The notes below the pieces were generated by a model, which did no database searches, had not been told where the DNA came from, and saw nothing but the letters and a program-made list of their open reading frames with translations. From Phallus indusiatus (lineage: Eukaryota > Basidiomycota > Agaricomycetes > Phallales > Phallaceae), in contig JAQFWX010000045.1 in assembly GCA_027605045.1 (NCBI GenBank), positions 1 to 64,000 on the forward strand: a DNA stretch of 64,000 nucleotides. Reading direction: 5' to 3'. The position numbers and the translations under genes were made by a program. Below, piece after piece: positions 23,545 to 37,026 of the stretch; position 1 is the stretch's first letter, and each line of letters opens with the position of its first letter.

Positions 23545-25436
23545 CTAATTGGTATTTGTTGATCGTGAAATGACTTCGGAGTCGTTACTTGGACCATTTG
23601 AGCCGAACTCTTCCCATTGCTGAGAATCATCCTTTTCAACGGTTGCTGTTGAGGGGGAGAGATTTTCTTTATGGTCAATCAACTTTTGAAGGTCGGGATC
23701 CATCCTATATCCACATTCCATCATCTCGTCGTGAGCAATTTTCCATCGCTGATCGTCAAAATAAAGGCATTTCCGAATGATAGCCGCGTAAACATTGCGT
23801 GGAGGCTTATGACCCAGCATCTTCATTTCCTCAAGGTAAAAGAAGGCTTCTTCATAGGGTTTGCCGGTGAGACAGAGGAGAATCATGCGCTCGAATGTTT
23901 TGGCGTTGGGTGCTAACCCGAATTCCCGCATATCAGATAAGATCTTCTCTCCCAGATCCCTGTGTCTAAAATTGATGCATCCGCTGAGCAGTATATTGAA
24001 GGTCTCAATGGTCGGCTTGGCTGCGAAATTGGGAATAGCTTTATAGATGCCGATGGACCGCTGCAGGTCTTTCGCAAGAATAGTGGCTAAGAGAACGACG
24101 TTGATCGAATGGATATCAACCGTTTTCCCGTCTTCGTGTACTTTTTCCAGTAGTGACCACGCCTCGTCTATCCTGTCGATGTCAGAACCTATGCAGTTGA
24201 CCAGCGGCTCCAGAGTCTCTTGTTTAAAGTCAATACGAAGAGAACGCAACATGTCTATGACCTCAAATGCCTCGCGGAACATCTTGTGGTGACAATAGGC
24301 TTCAAGAACTGGTGCAAGGTGGTATTCCTGTATCGGCACCTGCATTCGCTGCAAGGCTTTTAAAGCATCGACAGCTAACTCTACAAGTCCATGCCGTCCT
24401 GCAGTGTTCAGAATTTCAATACATTGCCCTTCGTCGGGAGTAATTTGGAATTCTTTTATTTGGTTCCACGCAGCCAGCGTGCCTTCTTCCTACACAAAGA
24501 AATGTTAATATGCCTGATTTTGAAAACAAAACTTCCATCAACGCACAAAATGTACAGCTGTCGAAGCCGAAAGAATATTCATCCAATCTGAGGCTTGTAA
24601 TGAACGTGGTACTGTTGATTCGAAAACATAGGCAATTTCGAGAGCAAGCCGGGGATGTCCTAAACTGGCAGCAAGGTCTATGATTATCTGGACAGTTTTG
24701 AGATTGGGGAACTCCACGATAAGTCATGTCAGCAAAGGCATGCATACACATCTCAAGGTTATGAGAATTGGCATAGTGTCGCATTATATAGTAATAGGTA
24801 TCCATATTCGGAGAAATCCCGACACGTTGTATAGCGTCCAGAAGGCCATCGACACTGAAGTTCTCGTTAAAAAGTTGAGCCTACGATATACACGTTGACC
24901 ATTAGCATTAGACAAGAAAGTGTACAATTGACTGGCTACTCACAGAAAGTACGATGTTAAAGAGCTCTACGTCTGGAGAAAGGCCAATACTTCGCATATC
25001 TTCTAAAAGGGATATAGTCTCTTCTCCCAAGTACCTATTTGCACAGGTTTTTATCAAATCTTTATAGAACGTGATATCTGGTCGAGTCCCAGACTCCTTC
25101 ATCTTTTTGCAAATTTCGAAAGCACGAACAACATCGCCGAGCCGGACACAGCGAGAAAGCTCCACTCGCAACTGTCCAGTAGAACTTTGTGCCAATAGGG
25201 GAGGCCTTTTGTACGTCGAAGGGGGCGTTGCATATAGCTTCGATGAGGACTGCCTAGGCAAGGTGGATTGCCGCGGAGAAGGCGGGTCAATGGCAGCCGA
25301 GGTGGATAGAGCACGGTCAAGTCCTTGTAATTCAACAGTTGTTCGATAGTAAAATTCCAAACGTGTTTAAAGACGTACTAGGGCAACATTTCCAAGGATA
25401 TAACGGCCGCGCACACTGGGCAAGACGGAAGGACAT
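23545..25436 (-). CDS. Pentatricopeptide repeat protein, probably mitochondrial
   Basis: PPR proteins bind organelle RNA. Tandem 35-residue helical repeats are clear: VVRAFEICKKMKESGTRPD, ETISLLEDMRSIGLSPDVE, ISPNMDTYYYIMRHYANS, GILPNAFN-type repeats such as FNILLSGC, and ILSDMREFGLAPNAKTFE. A short first exon (MSFRLAQCARPLYPWKCCP) is joined over a 60-nt intron (GTACGT...CAAG) to RLDRALSTSAA, giving a good mitochondrial presequence; no other start works. Near 24706-24720 the frame changes. The PPR consensus GVPPN is restored if the CCCC there were six Cs. The gene is divergent from SNU23, with only 54 bp between start codons. Confidence 0.82.
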
Positions 25437-25490
25437 GAAAGATGTTGCTTACATAATTCCACATATAACCGTTCGCGAATTGCCACCACA

Positions 25491-26316
25491 ATGAGCGGAC
25501 AACAGGCGAAGGTTCACGACGTTACTGCACGGAAGACATGGGATCGAGAAGGCTCGCACAATTTTCATAACCCTCCCTGTACAGATTGATCAAACGTTCT
25601 CTAGAATATGCCGCTAGGGCGAAGGCTAAGGATGAAGAAGAACGTGAAATTATGCAGAAGAAAGACGAAATGATACGTCAAGGTGAGGCCTCACAATCAA
25701 TTCAATCAATATATGTATGATTTACTCCCCACTTAGGCAAAAAGCCCCGTGCTCGTGTAAAGGAGGAGCTCCCGAAACCTACAGAGCTTATGAAGCAACG
25801 GGACAACGATCTAGAATTAGACAAGAACTTGGGAAGACAATGATTGTTCAGAATCCTGGTGCTAGAGGACCTGGTCAACCGGGGTTCTATTGTGAGCTTT
25901 GTAGCCGGAATCACAAAGATACTGCCGGATACCTAGATCACTTAAACAGTCGTGCGCGTACGTTTAATTTTCAAAATTCAGATAGATGGCTTGTAAAACA
26001 ATTCTGCATAGACTTACGCCGCCTGGGGCAGTCAACGAAAATAGAACGATCCACAGTCGAACAAGTCCGGGCTCGCATTGCGCTCTTACGCGAGCAGACT
26101 AAGGTTGCTTCACAGTCCAAAGCCTTTGACTTTGATATGCGACTGAAGGAGATTCAAGCCAAAGAGGACCAAATCCGCCTGGAAAAGAAGATGGCCAAAA
26201 AGACCGCGAGAGACGCCGCACGCATGGAAATTGTCAAGGATACCATAGTTCAAGCCGAAGACAATGAAATGGCCAACTTAATGGGTTTTTCAGGATTCGG
26301 CTCGTCAAAGAAGTAG
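25491..26316 (+). CDS. SNU23: Snu23/ZMAT2-type zinc-finger component of the U4/U6.U5 tri-snRNP
   Basis: Spliceosomal protein that acts in tri-snRNP and B-complex activation. The N-terminus RKTWDREEYAARAKAKDEEE is the family signature. It is followed by GKKPRARVKEEL, ELDKNLGKTMIVQ, and a matrin-type C2H2 finger in YCELCSRNHKDTAGYLDHLNSRAH, then a helical tail with RARIALLREQ. Four exons are needed. The first intron (25552-25604) fits only as GC-AG (G|GCTCGC), because DRE|EYAAR must be joined. The C-terminus FSGFGSSKK is typical of the family. The identification is strong. Confidence 0.93.
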
Positions 26317-26490
26317 CATGCGATATTTGTGTAAAAAGGATATGATGTAAGATTACATTCACCAAGATATATACTTATCCTAATTACCCAGCTAAGCTAA
26401 CAGCGCACCATGAGATATGTATACAGGGCTATAACAGGACATTTCAGGTAATGAAAAAGCAGGCACACACACGGCGATCATGAAGCAAGT

Positions 26491-27189
26491 CTAATTAGCG
26501 TTGTCTCTGCAGTTTTGCCAGCTGTCATCCAGTTTGTCTAACATACCCTGGACTTCGCATACGACTCCCTTCCGCTGTGATCGCGCCTCCTCCCACGTTC
26601 CTTCAGGTGTAAGAGCGTCTAGACGCAACAAACATTGCAGAAGAAGCTCTCCTAAGCGCATGTGTTCTTTTTTCAACTCTGCAAGGGGGGCAGGTGACGA
26701 TTTGGTGCGAACGGAAAACTGATCTAACAAAGGGACGAGCGATCGAATCCTGTGAACTTCATCCTGAATCTTCTGGATAAAGTCTGACTCGGCTGACTTT
26801 AATGAAGACGCCTTGGGTGTTGAGGATGGCGCGTCTTTGGTAGGCGGCCGGTCTGCTGAACCGACCATATGAATGGTAGATCCTTCTTTAATACCATACA
26901 CGGAGACTAGTTCGGAAGATGTTAATATGGTAAATAGTAATGAAAGAAACTGAAATACTTACTTGGACAAGCGTCATCTTTCATTATTGCACCTCCGTAA
27001 ATGAGTTTGATGTGCTCGATTGGTATTTGAGAGTATTCCGCAAGTGATTGTCGGATTGCACCGAGTCTAGGGTCGGGTGAAGGGAGAGCAACATGTAGCC
27101 TGTCGAAGGCACATATTCAGCCAAGAGCCTTGGAAAGATTTTGAAACTGTTCTGAACCTTTCTTTACCCCATTTTACATGGATACTCAT
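26491..27189 (-). CDS. Ubiquitin-like plus BAG domain co-chaperone
   Basis: BAG proteins bind Hsp70's ATPase domain and trigger nucleotide exchange. The first exon is short (MSIHVKWGKE). Joined over an intron to RLHVALPSPDPRLGAIRQ and EYSQIPIEHIKLIYGGAIM, it forms a ubiquitin-like fold, completed by VYGIKEGSTIHMVGS. A linker with Ser/Pro leads to a C-terminal three-helix BAG domain (IQDEVHRIRSLVPLLDQF, LGELLLQCLLRLDAL, RKGVVCEVQGMLDKLD). Length is about 190 residues, like other fungal BAG1-type proteins. The gene is divergent from the MAPKK with 261 bp between starts. Confidence 0.8.
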
Positions 27190-27450
27190 AATATTACGAA
27201 TTTTTTATGTTGTAAAATTCGTCTATCTCTGGCGAAGAAAAGGCTTTGCGTGGAGTGGGGAAAGACAAGAACGACTGAAAGTTTTGGAAGTATTTTACCA
27301 TTTCACCATAACATAATCGGCACGCGTTCCACTCACCGTTGCACCACCGACACAGCCCAAAAGCAGACGTGACGGTCACAAACTTATTAACAGTCACAGC
27401 GCTATGTGTAAGCCGGTTGGCTTCTCCTTCTCCTCCTCCTTCTCAACGTC

Positions 27451-29332
27451 ATGGAGCAACCAGCCTCACCCACAACGTCGACGGCGACCGAGTCAGCATC
27501 CTCGCTTTTACCTTCCTTACAGTCCTCGAAGCCGTCGACACCGTTTTCTCGTCCCGCTAGTCGCGGTGTGGGTGCTTTGGCTCGAAGCTCTATCCTCACC
27601 CCGGGCTCCGGAAATGTAACTCGTATACCTCCCACTCTTCAGGCCAGAATGGCTGCAGTGCGTATACATTTCACAATTTACTAGACCACGTTTTTTACGT
27701 TTTATTCAGATTGCGGCACGTAATGCTAAATCACCAACATCTTCGCCGGTGGATCAAGTCGCTGGCGCATTGAAACAAACAAGACTCGATTCTCCTCCTA
27801 TCCGTCGTCCTCCGCCTCCTCCAGCTCTGGCTGCCAAACGAAAACCATTTGGTTTGACACTCGCTGATCTAGGCAGCGCTGGGGATAACGTCGCTGCGGC
27901 TGGTTTGGGTGCTGGACGACCCATGAGATTGGAGGATCCGTTTGAATCCCCCGCTGGGCGGAAAACAAATTCGCAGAACGGAAGTGGCACACCTTTTCTA
28001 ATTTCTCCAGAATTGTGTACGTATAACATTTGTTTTCGATTTCTGGGTCATTTTTTTCATTGCTGACAACCAAATTTGATGTCCGCAGCGACCCCTCAGG
28101 CGCACTCAAGTTCGGTGGAAAAGCGGTTCTTCATGCCTCCGGCGTCGATTTTTCCAACGGCTCGTCATTCGCTATCAATATGGGTGAATTAGAACTCCGA
28201 GAAGAGCTGGGAAGAGGTAATTACGGAACAGTGAAGAAGGTGCGCCATATACCCACGAATGTTTTGATGGCTATGAAGGTATGCTGCTTCCGTGCTATGT
28301 TTCTTCTTTTGACTGATTTGGAGAATCCAGGAAATACGTCTTGAGTTGGATGATTCCAAATTGAATGCGATAATCATGGAATTGGATATTCTGCATCGAG
28401 CAACATCGTCTCAGATCGTCGAGTTTTACGGTGCATTCTTCATCGAAACCTGCGTCTACTATTGTATGGAATATATGGACGCTGGCAGTTTAGACAAACT
28501 GGTTGACGGAGGTGTCGAAGAAGATGTTCTGGCCCGTATCACCCATAATATTGTAAAAGGGTTGAAGTTCTTAAAGGATTCCCTACAAATTATTCACAGA
28601 GGTAAGCGTGTTGCGTCTTGACTTCCTGCTCCATCTCATTTATGTTTCATATGTTAGACGTTAAACCCACCAACGTACTTGTAAATCGGCGAGGCGATGT
28701 GAAGCTATGCGACTTTGGTGTGTCAGGTCAGCTCGAGAAGAGTTTGGCAAAAACAAATATTGGCTGTCAGAGCTATATGGCGGTGCGCGACCAGCTCCAC
28801 TCTGCTTCACACGCTTCGCATACTGATTATATGTTTAGCCGGAACGTATAAAAGGCGAATCGCAAGATAACGCGGGAACATATACCGTATCTTCCGATGT
28901 TTGGTCACTGGGATTAACGATCTTGGAGCTTGCCATGGGCACATATCCTTATCCTCCAGAAACGTACTCGAACGTATTTGCTCAACTTCAAGCCATTGTT
29001 CATGGCCCACCACCAGAGATGCCCGATAGCTATAGCGATACTGCTCGTGATTTTGTCAGCTCATGGTGAGCACGATGTGTCTCATTTGATAACAACTCTG
29101 ACCCTTCGATAGTATGATGAAAGAACCCGAGGCTCGAGCCACTTATGCTGAATTGTTGGTAAGTTTATTAATTTATGTATTTGCTCTCGATGCGTGTAAC
29201 TTATCTACCTATCAGGAACATCCATTTTTGGTCGAAGACCGAACTCGGAAAGTTGAAATGGTTGGCTGGGTAGCACGAGCTCTTGAGCGCCGTGAAAAAG
29301 CGCAAGTAATCGCAGCTGAACAGGGGACATGA
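27451..29332 (+). CDS. PBS2: MAP kinase kinase, Pbs2-like
   Basis: Dual-specificity MAPKK, by similarity the Pbs2 step of the HOG osmotic/stress cascade. A long Ser/Pro-rich N-terminus ([37 protein letters not shown]) precedes the kinase domain. Motifs are the glycine loop [38 protein letters not shown] (catalytic), [19 protein letters not shown] (activation loop with Ser and Thr sites), [12 protein letters not shown] and [19 protein letters not shown]. The end is [16 protein letters not shown]. About eight exons, all in frame. Pbs2 rather than Ste7 or Mkk1 is suggested by the [16 protein letters not shown] loop; paralog choice is moderately certain. Confidence 0.88.
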
Positions 29333-29848
29333 CTTCTGTCATTGTCCGTAGCTGTATATTGTCTGTTGAACGTTATGACCTTCCACGCAATGTTTCATCC
29401 GATGACCCAGGCATGTTGGCATTCGATTTACGACCTAGCCACACCCTGGGCGCGCTGTAATTCCCTCTTTTCCCCTGTATACCGGACGACGCATGCTATA
29501 CACGATTTATGCGTCGTCTACCCCATTTTGACTGGAAGAACTGTATGGTTTATCTTTTTCTTCAGCATATGTTATATATCCGCCCATCTTGACCACCAAC
29601 GCCGTCACTACGCTATTCTATCTAGCCTAGCATACTTATATGTGTATACTATAGTTACATTATAACATTTATGAAGATTGCAGTCCTTTTTACTACGACT
29701 AGGAAAATAGAAGAACCACTGCAAGTCAAATAACGAATTCAAACTCCGACATGTTATCTAACAGTTGCGGACTTGCCACCATTAAGAACTGTTTTATTCC
29801 GGAACGTCATCGACATTTCACGCAGGTCATCGCTGAATATACACGCTC
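29333..29848. other. Spacer between the MAPKK and ESA1
   Basis: 516 bp between tandem plus-strand genes. The small open frames here have biased composition and no recognisable product. It must contain the MAPKK 3' UTR and the ESA1 promoter. Confidence 0.4.
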
Positions 29849-31588
<1,740 letters not shown>

Positions 31589-32234
31589 TTTATTCTATGC
31601 TTGTAAACCACTTGTATCTTTATTATTGTTGAATTCTTACATTAATCATTGTAATTTCGTAACATTGGGGACAAAGGCTTATACCAGTTACATATACATG
31701 TAGAAGCAGAAAAAGCTCCCGAAAGTTGACAGAGAAGAATCTCTAGAGCCAGTGTAGTCGGAACCATCGTCGTACAAATCAACGTAGTTGTCCGATTATC
31801 CAATAGTAATATCAAGAAACGATGAGTAGACATGTGTTTCGCTAACTTGTATTGGGAAAGGCATATTGATAATGAAGGGGCATGGCCCATTCGCGAAATG
31901 TAGTATGCAGGAGCTTCTTCAAACGGATCAGAAGAAAGACAAAGGTATGGAAGGTATGATGTCTTCCTCGATGCCGCTTGTAGGCTCGGATTCGTAATCC
32001 CAGATGTAATAGCCCACGAGGATGGTAATATCACCGGTAACAAGGAGAGAGGAGCATTCGTTTAGAGACGGTAACACTGCCAGCAAAAGATCGGTTAGAA
32101 ACGCTTTCCGACACAACAATATTTCAGGTGTTGTATTCCTTCTCGGCATTCAATGATCGTGCTCTTTTTCTTAAGCGGGCGGTCGACTTTCTTTCTGTGG
32201 TATACGACCATATTCAAAGATGAGCATAGAAGAT
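31589..32234. other. Spacer downstream of ESA1
   Basis: 646 bp between the ends of two convergent genes. Minus-strand open frames at 31642-32043 and 31928-32149 have no recognisable domain. They could be UTR of the next gene or an unrecognised small gene; I cannot support either. Confidence 0.35.
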
Positions 32235-32734
32235 TCAAAGGGGGGAGAGATCAAACCGACCTTCGTTACTTGCCGTAGTAGTAGTGGCGCTGCTCTTATC
32301 AGGAGAAGATTGTTCTGATGCGGTATCAAAGAGCATCTGCATCGATGAGAGGAATTCGTCTCCATCGTATAGCTCTTGAGATGGAAGATCATGGTAACCA
32401 TGGGTTGTATCAATTCCTAAAGTCCGGGCTACAAGATAAGAAATAATATCCTAATTCAAATTTATATGTTAATGGTTACAATTCCTGTCAGATTTTTACG
32501 TACAAGTGATATGAGGAAAGCCCATGGCAATATGAGCAAAAACGCCGACATACGCAACGCTGACGATACGCTTGATACCCATGAAGATGGCGGAGGATGC
32601 ACCAAGTACGCTAAGACATCGAAGATGCAATCACAGAGAAAGAGCATTACTTCGATTACATTTTTGGCAGACAGGAAGTCCGGAAAAAAGCGAGTCAGGG
32701 ACGACATGCCCGTGTGCTGGCGAAAGGCTTTCAA
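32235..32734 (-). CDS. Small membrane protein of unknown function
   Basis: Two exons join over a canonical intron (GTACGT...TTAG, about 32455-32503) to give about 150 residues. The N-terminal half is hydrophobic (VIEVMLFLCDCIFDVLAYLV and MSAFLLILPWAFLISL, two likely membrane segments). It continues into DIISYLVARTLGID and a polar, Ser/Thr-rich tail ending RFDLSPL. Two start codons are possible: 32734, or 32707 (MSSLTRFFPDFLS), which looks more natural. I do not recognise a named family. The opposite-strand frame over the same bases is judged a shadow. Confidence 0.5.
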
Positions 32735-33714
32735 AGGTCTTTTTCAATTGAGAATCGTGATAACCTACAACATATGTAATAGGCGCCAAGCGATGCACTG
32801 CCAGGAAGCTCAGTGCGTCATTAATTCATTGCGCTCGGGCTGCAATGCGCTACTTCTTTCACTTCTAAAGAATCCTAGTTCTGTCTTCTTAGTGCTTATT
32901 ATCCGAGATTCTCGGTTTTTTCCTTGGTCTTATTTTAGACGATGTCAAGGCTACTCGGGTCTATGCCATACGCGAAAAGTAGCAATAAAGCCAGGAACCA
33001 CTTTGAACAGGATTCCATAATTGAATTGTCTTTTCAAAAACTCGGCATTCTCTTGAAAGATTCTCTTCGCCTAAATGTATCGCGGATGTGGAATAGCGAC
33101 CCGGACACAAATATTGAAGGTTGAAATGCAGAGACATACTGGTAATATCTTATCCGAAGCCAAGCTCAGGTAGTAAGGACAAGGGCCGCCAGAACGCTTC
33201 AAGCAAGTGTCAAAACTCCTATTATGTACATGCTCTTAGATTAATGAACTAATGTATGGAAAGACGACCCGTTTGTTTTATAGAATATGGCTCGTGCTTA
33301 TGCGTGGTTTTGGACTTTATGCATACCTTCATATGCTTCCCACTTCTCTGATTCGGCATGTTCGCAGTTAGTTCCGAGAGCTTGTATTGGCCGTCTGTCC
33401 TACAACAGAATACAATACTAAGATTTTCAAGAAGGCGGCACGAAGACACGGGTTTCTCGCAGTCCAGTCTTTATCGACAAATATGAAATTTGAATATGAA
33501 ATACACTCGTAGCTCATGTCAACGACAACAACTGCCCAAAGTTTTGTTATTTTCAAGGGAGAACCCGAAATGTAAGAACAGCGAACACCTATTCCTATGT
33601 ATACAACAGATATACCAGAAACAACCGAATAAAACAATAAAGAAAAGGAAAAATAAGAAAAGAAAAATAAGGAAAGGGAAGGGAAAAAAACAGATAGTGT
33701 GTGTTGATAATACA
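32735..33714. other. Spacer with an A/G-rich tract, no supported gene
   Basis: 980 bp between two minus-strand genes. A strongly purine-rich tract lies at about 33636-33690. A 60-residue plus-strand frame at 32942-33124 starts just after an AG acceptor-like site but matches nothing I know. No RNA gene was recognised. Confidence 0.35.
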
Positions 33715-36700
33715 TCATGGGTATAAAACGTTCGAGGGGAATACAACTCCATCTCCACGAACAAGTAAAATTTGTGTCCGTTTTGGTAGCGAATTTTCCG
33801 GTGGCAGACATGTGAGTACCTGTTTGTAAGAATGAGGGGGCACGTTCATCATTTTGGGGAGAGAAAAGATCTTACCTCAGTGCACCTAATCTCGACATGG
33901 GGTGACGGCTCTGAGCCGAAGAACACCGTAACTGGATCAGCTTTTGAAAAGTTCTCTCCGTAAACTGTGAGAGATTTAGATGCTAGTGGGTTTGGCTTCG
34001 TCATCGCTGCTCTTGACGCGGCACAGCTGGCTTTAGGTGCTTCGGCAGCCCGATCGGGCATGAGATACTTGACGACGCCAGGAATGGGCGTAACTGGCTT
34101 GGAAGGTATCGGGAAAGAAGCAGATGACAACGCAGATGCGTGTGGCGAGTCGAATAGTACAGGGGGAACGTAGAAATTATAGCGCACTTGATCTGAGGAA
34201 AGAAAAAGGTCAGCCAGATTTTTCGAAGGAGATTTTAGATTCTCTTCTTACCTGTACCGACGATAGTCCAAACACTCGTCTCACCAATGTCAACCTGCCA
34301 AACAGCTCCTGATGACGCACCACCGTCATTTGAATGAGATTGTCGGCCGGACGACGTCGAACTCTGTGAATTCTGCCGCCGACGATTGCCTTTAGGAGTT
34401 TTAGGGATCGGTCCAGTCGTACTGCTAACACTATTCCGCTTTCCACGCTTCACTCGTCCACCATCCGATGACGGAGGATAATCCGAGTCTGGCGGGGATG
34501 GTGGAACGTTGTTTCCAAAGTAATCTCCATTAAGTCCTGTCGGTGGGGGAGTCGACAGTAAAGGCGAATCCGGAAGACCTGGCGGGCTCGAATCTGGAGA
34601 ACTGCTAGAAATCGTCCAAGTTCGACCTTCAACCGGTCTATACGTGTTCACCTTCTCGCCCATACATGAGAGGAACGAGCCAGTTGTGCCTGGAGACCCG
34701 GGAGGTGGAGGCACACTTTTCGCCGCATCATACACTTCAAACGCAATTTTGTGCAATTGGGAGACAGGATCACCGCAAACCTCGCCAGGAGGGCAGTAAT
34801 TGTCCGGGACACCTTTGGCACCCTCCTGAAGACCACCTCCGACGACAACAGTTGCATGGTCTACTTTCCGGATGATCAACACTGGGCTTACGACGCCGGA
34901 AGTCAAACATTGTAAGACTACTGTTTGATTGTAGTAGACGGGGATTTGGGAGCCGTTGTTTGTGAAGGGAATGGCATTAGGCGGGGGCGAAGGATAGTCG
35001 GGTTGAGGTGGTGGGGGCGGGGTACATCAATACCGCCCGATGGCTTGTTCACATCCACAATGTAAATAACAAAAGGATCTACAGATAAACGGTTGATTTA
35101 GTCAAAATTTTCCTGTTAATTTGATTGAAGAGATATGGGCTTACCCCAACTAGCGGTTCGAGCGACAAATGAGGGAGTAGCGTTGCGATGGCGAGCATCA
35201 ATTCCAGGTAGGGCCGCACCATCCGATCCTTTGAATGACGATCCTGAGCCAGAAACGCACAAATACTTTGTTGATACTGTTTGGGACCGTAACCGGTGAA
35301 AGAGGGAAATAGTGGACCCGTGATTGATGCATACTAATCGAGAGATCATCTAAATCAGTTGAAAGGGAAGAAACAGAGAGGTGGCTCACATTCCAAATTT
35401 TTCGCACTCTGACGTTTCTTAGACGGTTTGCTAATAACTTTGATAGGTCTGCTCGTGAAAGTACCAATAACACGCTCAGGCTCGTCATCAGAAGTTGGAG
35501 CCATGATTTTAACCAATGCCTCGACTTTTTTCCGTTTTTCATCGACATCAGAAATGTACAATTGCTTGCCAACACAGCGACCAATGTAAGTAGTTCCTGT
35601 AGGAGGATCATTGACATCAAATGTCTTTCCAGAAGTTCCAGTCCATTCTACCGATGTCTCTTGAGGAGACGGTTCGCCACTAATGGAGATAACGGCTCGT
35701 GGAGGTGCTAATTTAGCTTCTTCCCCACGACGATAGGTTTCCGACCACCAACTGTTACCGATCAAAATAGCCGTAGGAGGGGACATAGGAACCTATAAAA
35801 AGAGAGATAAATGTCAGAAGATACAGCATCTAAGCCAGAATTTCTTCTTATTACGAACCGCTTTTCAGTGCCATAGCTTTTTTGGGCCACTTTACTAGAC
35901 ATAACAATAACGGCTCTTTCTCCATGACCAATTCGATTAGGACTTGCCATATACTGTTCAAGGTAAGGACTAAATATTTAAAAAATTACGAGAGCGAAAA
36001 GAAGCCTCTTCTTTGAGCACATTTCGCCAATCAGAAGCTTTAGATTTATGGACTAACCGAATGAATGATTGCAAGTCAGTTCCGCCCTGGCCGGAATGAG
36101 GTTGTAATTTCATTCGAGATAAAGTCTCGTCTACGCCCATGGCAGTGACAGGAAGGCGTAATGCAAGTTCACTCTGGGTGGCACTGACGCCATATTGATA
36201 GCCATCTTGGAAATTCGAATTGTTAGGTTCTACTTTAAAGCCATGGGTGGCATGGGGAGCGACGTGGCGGAAGACTTCTGGACCTGGTTTAGACCGTATT
36301 GGTATTGAGCTGCCTGATACATGGGGAAAGTCCATGGAAAAGCGTGAAGGACCCCCAAAAGTACCGTTTAAACCAAAATCGTCTAAATGGGGGTTGCTTG
36401 AGGGCCGACGGTCTAGCGTCATGTCGTTAAACGAGGGATGAGCACCCTCGACGTTGTTTGGGACAACTCCTGAAAAGTTGTATTGAGGTCGATGTAGTGA
36501 GTTGGCGGGGTCTATTGCATACAAGGCGTAAGAAAGGTCGTGATGCAGGATGAAGCGCGAAATATACCTGTTTCGTATGGACTCGCGGATCCATTTAGTG
36601 GGGTATCGTGGAAAGAGCCGGATCCGTTAGCATATAACAGATCCTGGCCGTATGATGATAAGGCGGGTGACGGGTTGATTGAAGGGGCAGAAGAGAAGGA

Positions 36701-37026
36701 TCGGTATTTAGCACCGTATGAGGTACTGGAGGAGGTGAAGAAATCGTAGTTTTGGGAGTCCATGTCCAAGTTCTCAGGGGTTCGAAATTGGGAGGAGGGA
36801 CACCTGGAGAAATTTGAGAAGAACGCTGTATGTGTTGGGATGAGGAGGAAGCACGACTGCCTCGGAGGACGCTCAGGGATGAATCGATGTCTGGGTAGGA
36901 GTTTTGGGGATGAGTGTTTTGGATCGAGCGGTCGGGGAACGACATGTCGTGCATTGATTTTGGATGGAGGATATCATCCCAGTTGTTGTGGGGGGTGAAG
37001 AAGGATGTCGACTCGTCAACTTCCAT
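33715..37026 (-). CDS. CSL-family (RBP-J/Su(H)/Lag-1, fungal Cbf11/12-like) transcription factor
   Basis: DNA-binding regulators recognising GTGGGAA-type sites; in fission yeast they affect adhesion, lipid genes and cell cycle. A long Ser/Pro-rich N-terminus (MEVDESTSFFTPHNNWDD) is followed by the LAG1 DNA-binding part (RIGHGERAVIVMSSKVAQKS, YGTEKRF, AVISISGEPSPQE). Next come the beta-trefoil (VSTKYLCVSGSGSSFKGSDG, SFVARTASWDPFVIYIVD) and SPVLIIRKVDHATVVVGG, then a disordered insert. An IPT/TIG-like end follows (SLTVYGENFSKADPVTVFFG, ILLVRGDGVVFPSNVLYP). About seven exons. At 36777-36780 the frame changes at CCCC (minus strand), and one more C would join NFEP to PENLDMDSQNYDFF. The family is clear. 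Confidence 0.85.

Noticed and set aside
32466..33020. 184-residue plus-strand open frame
   Set aside because: It is antisense to the two-exon membrane protein, which has a canonical intron and membrane segments on the minus strand.
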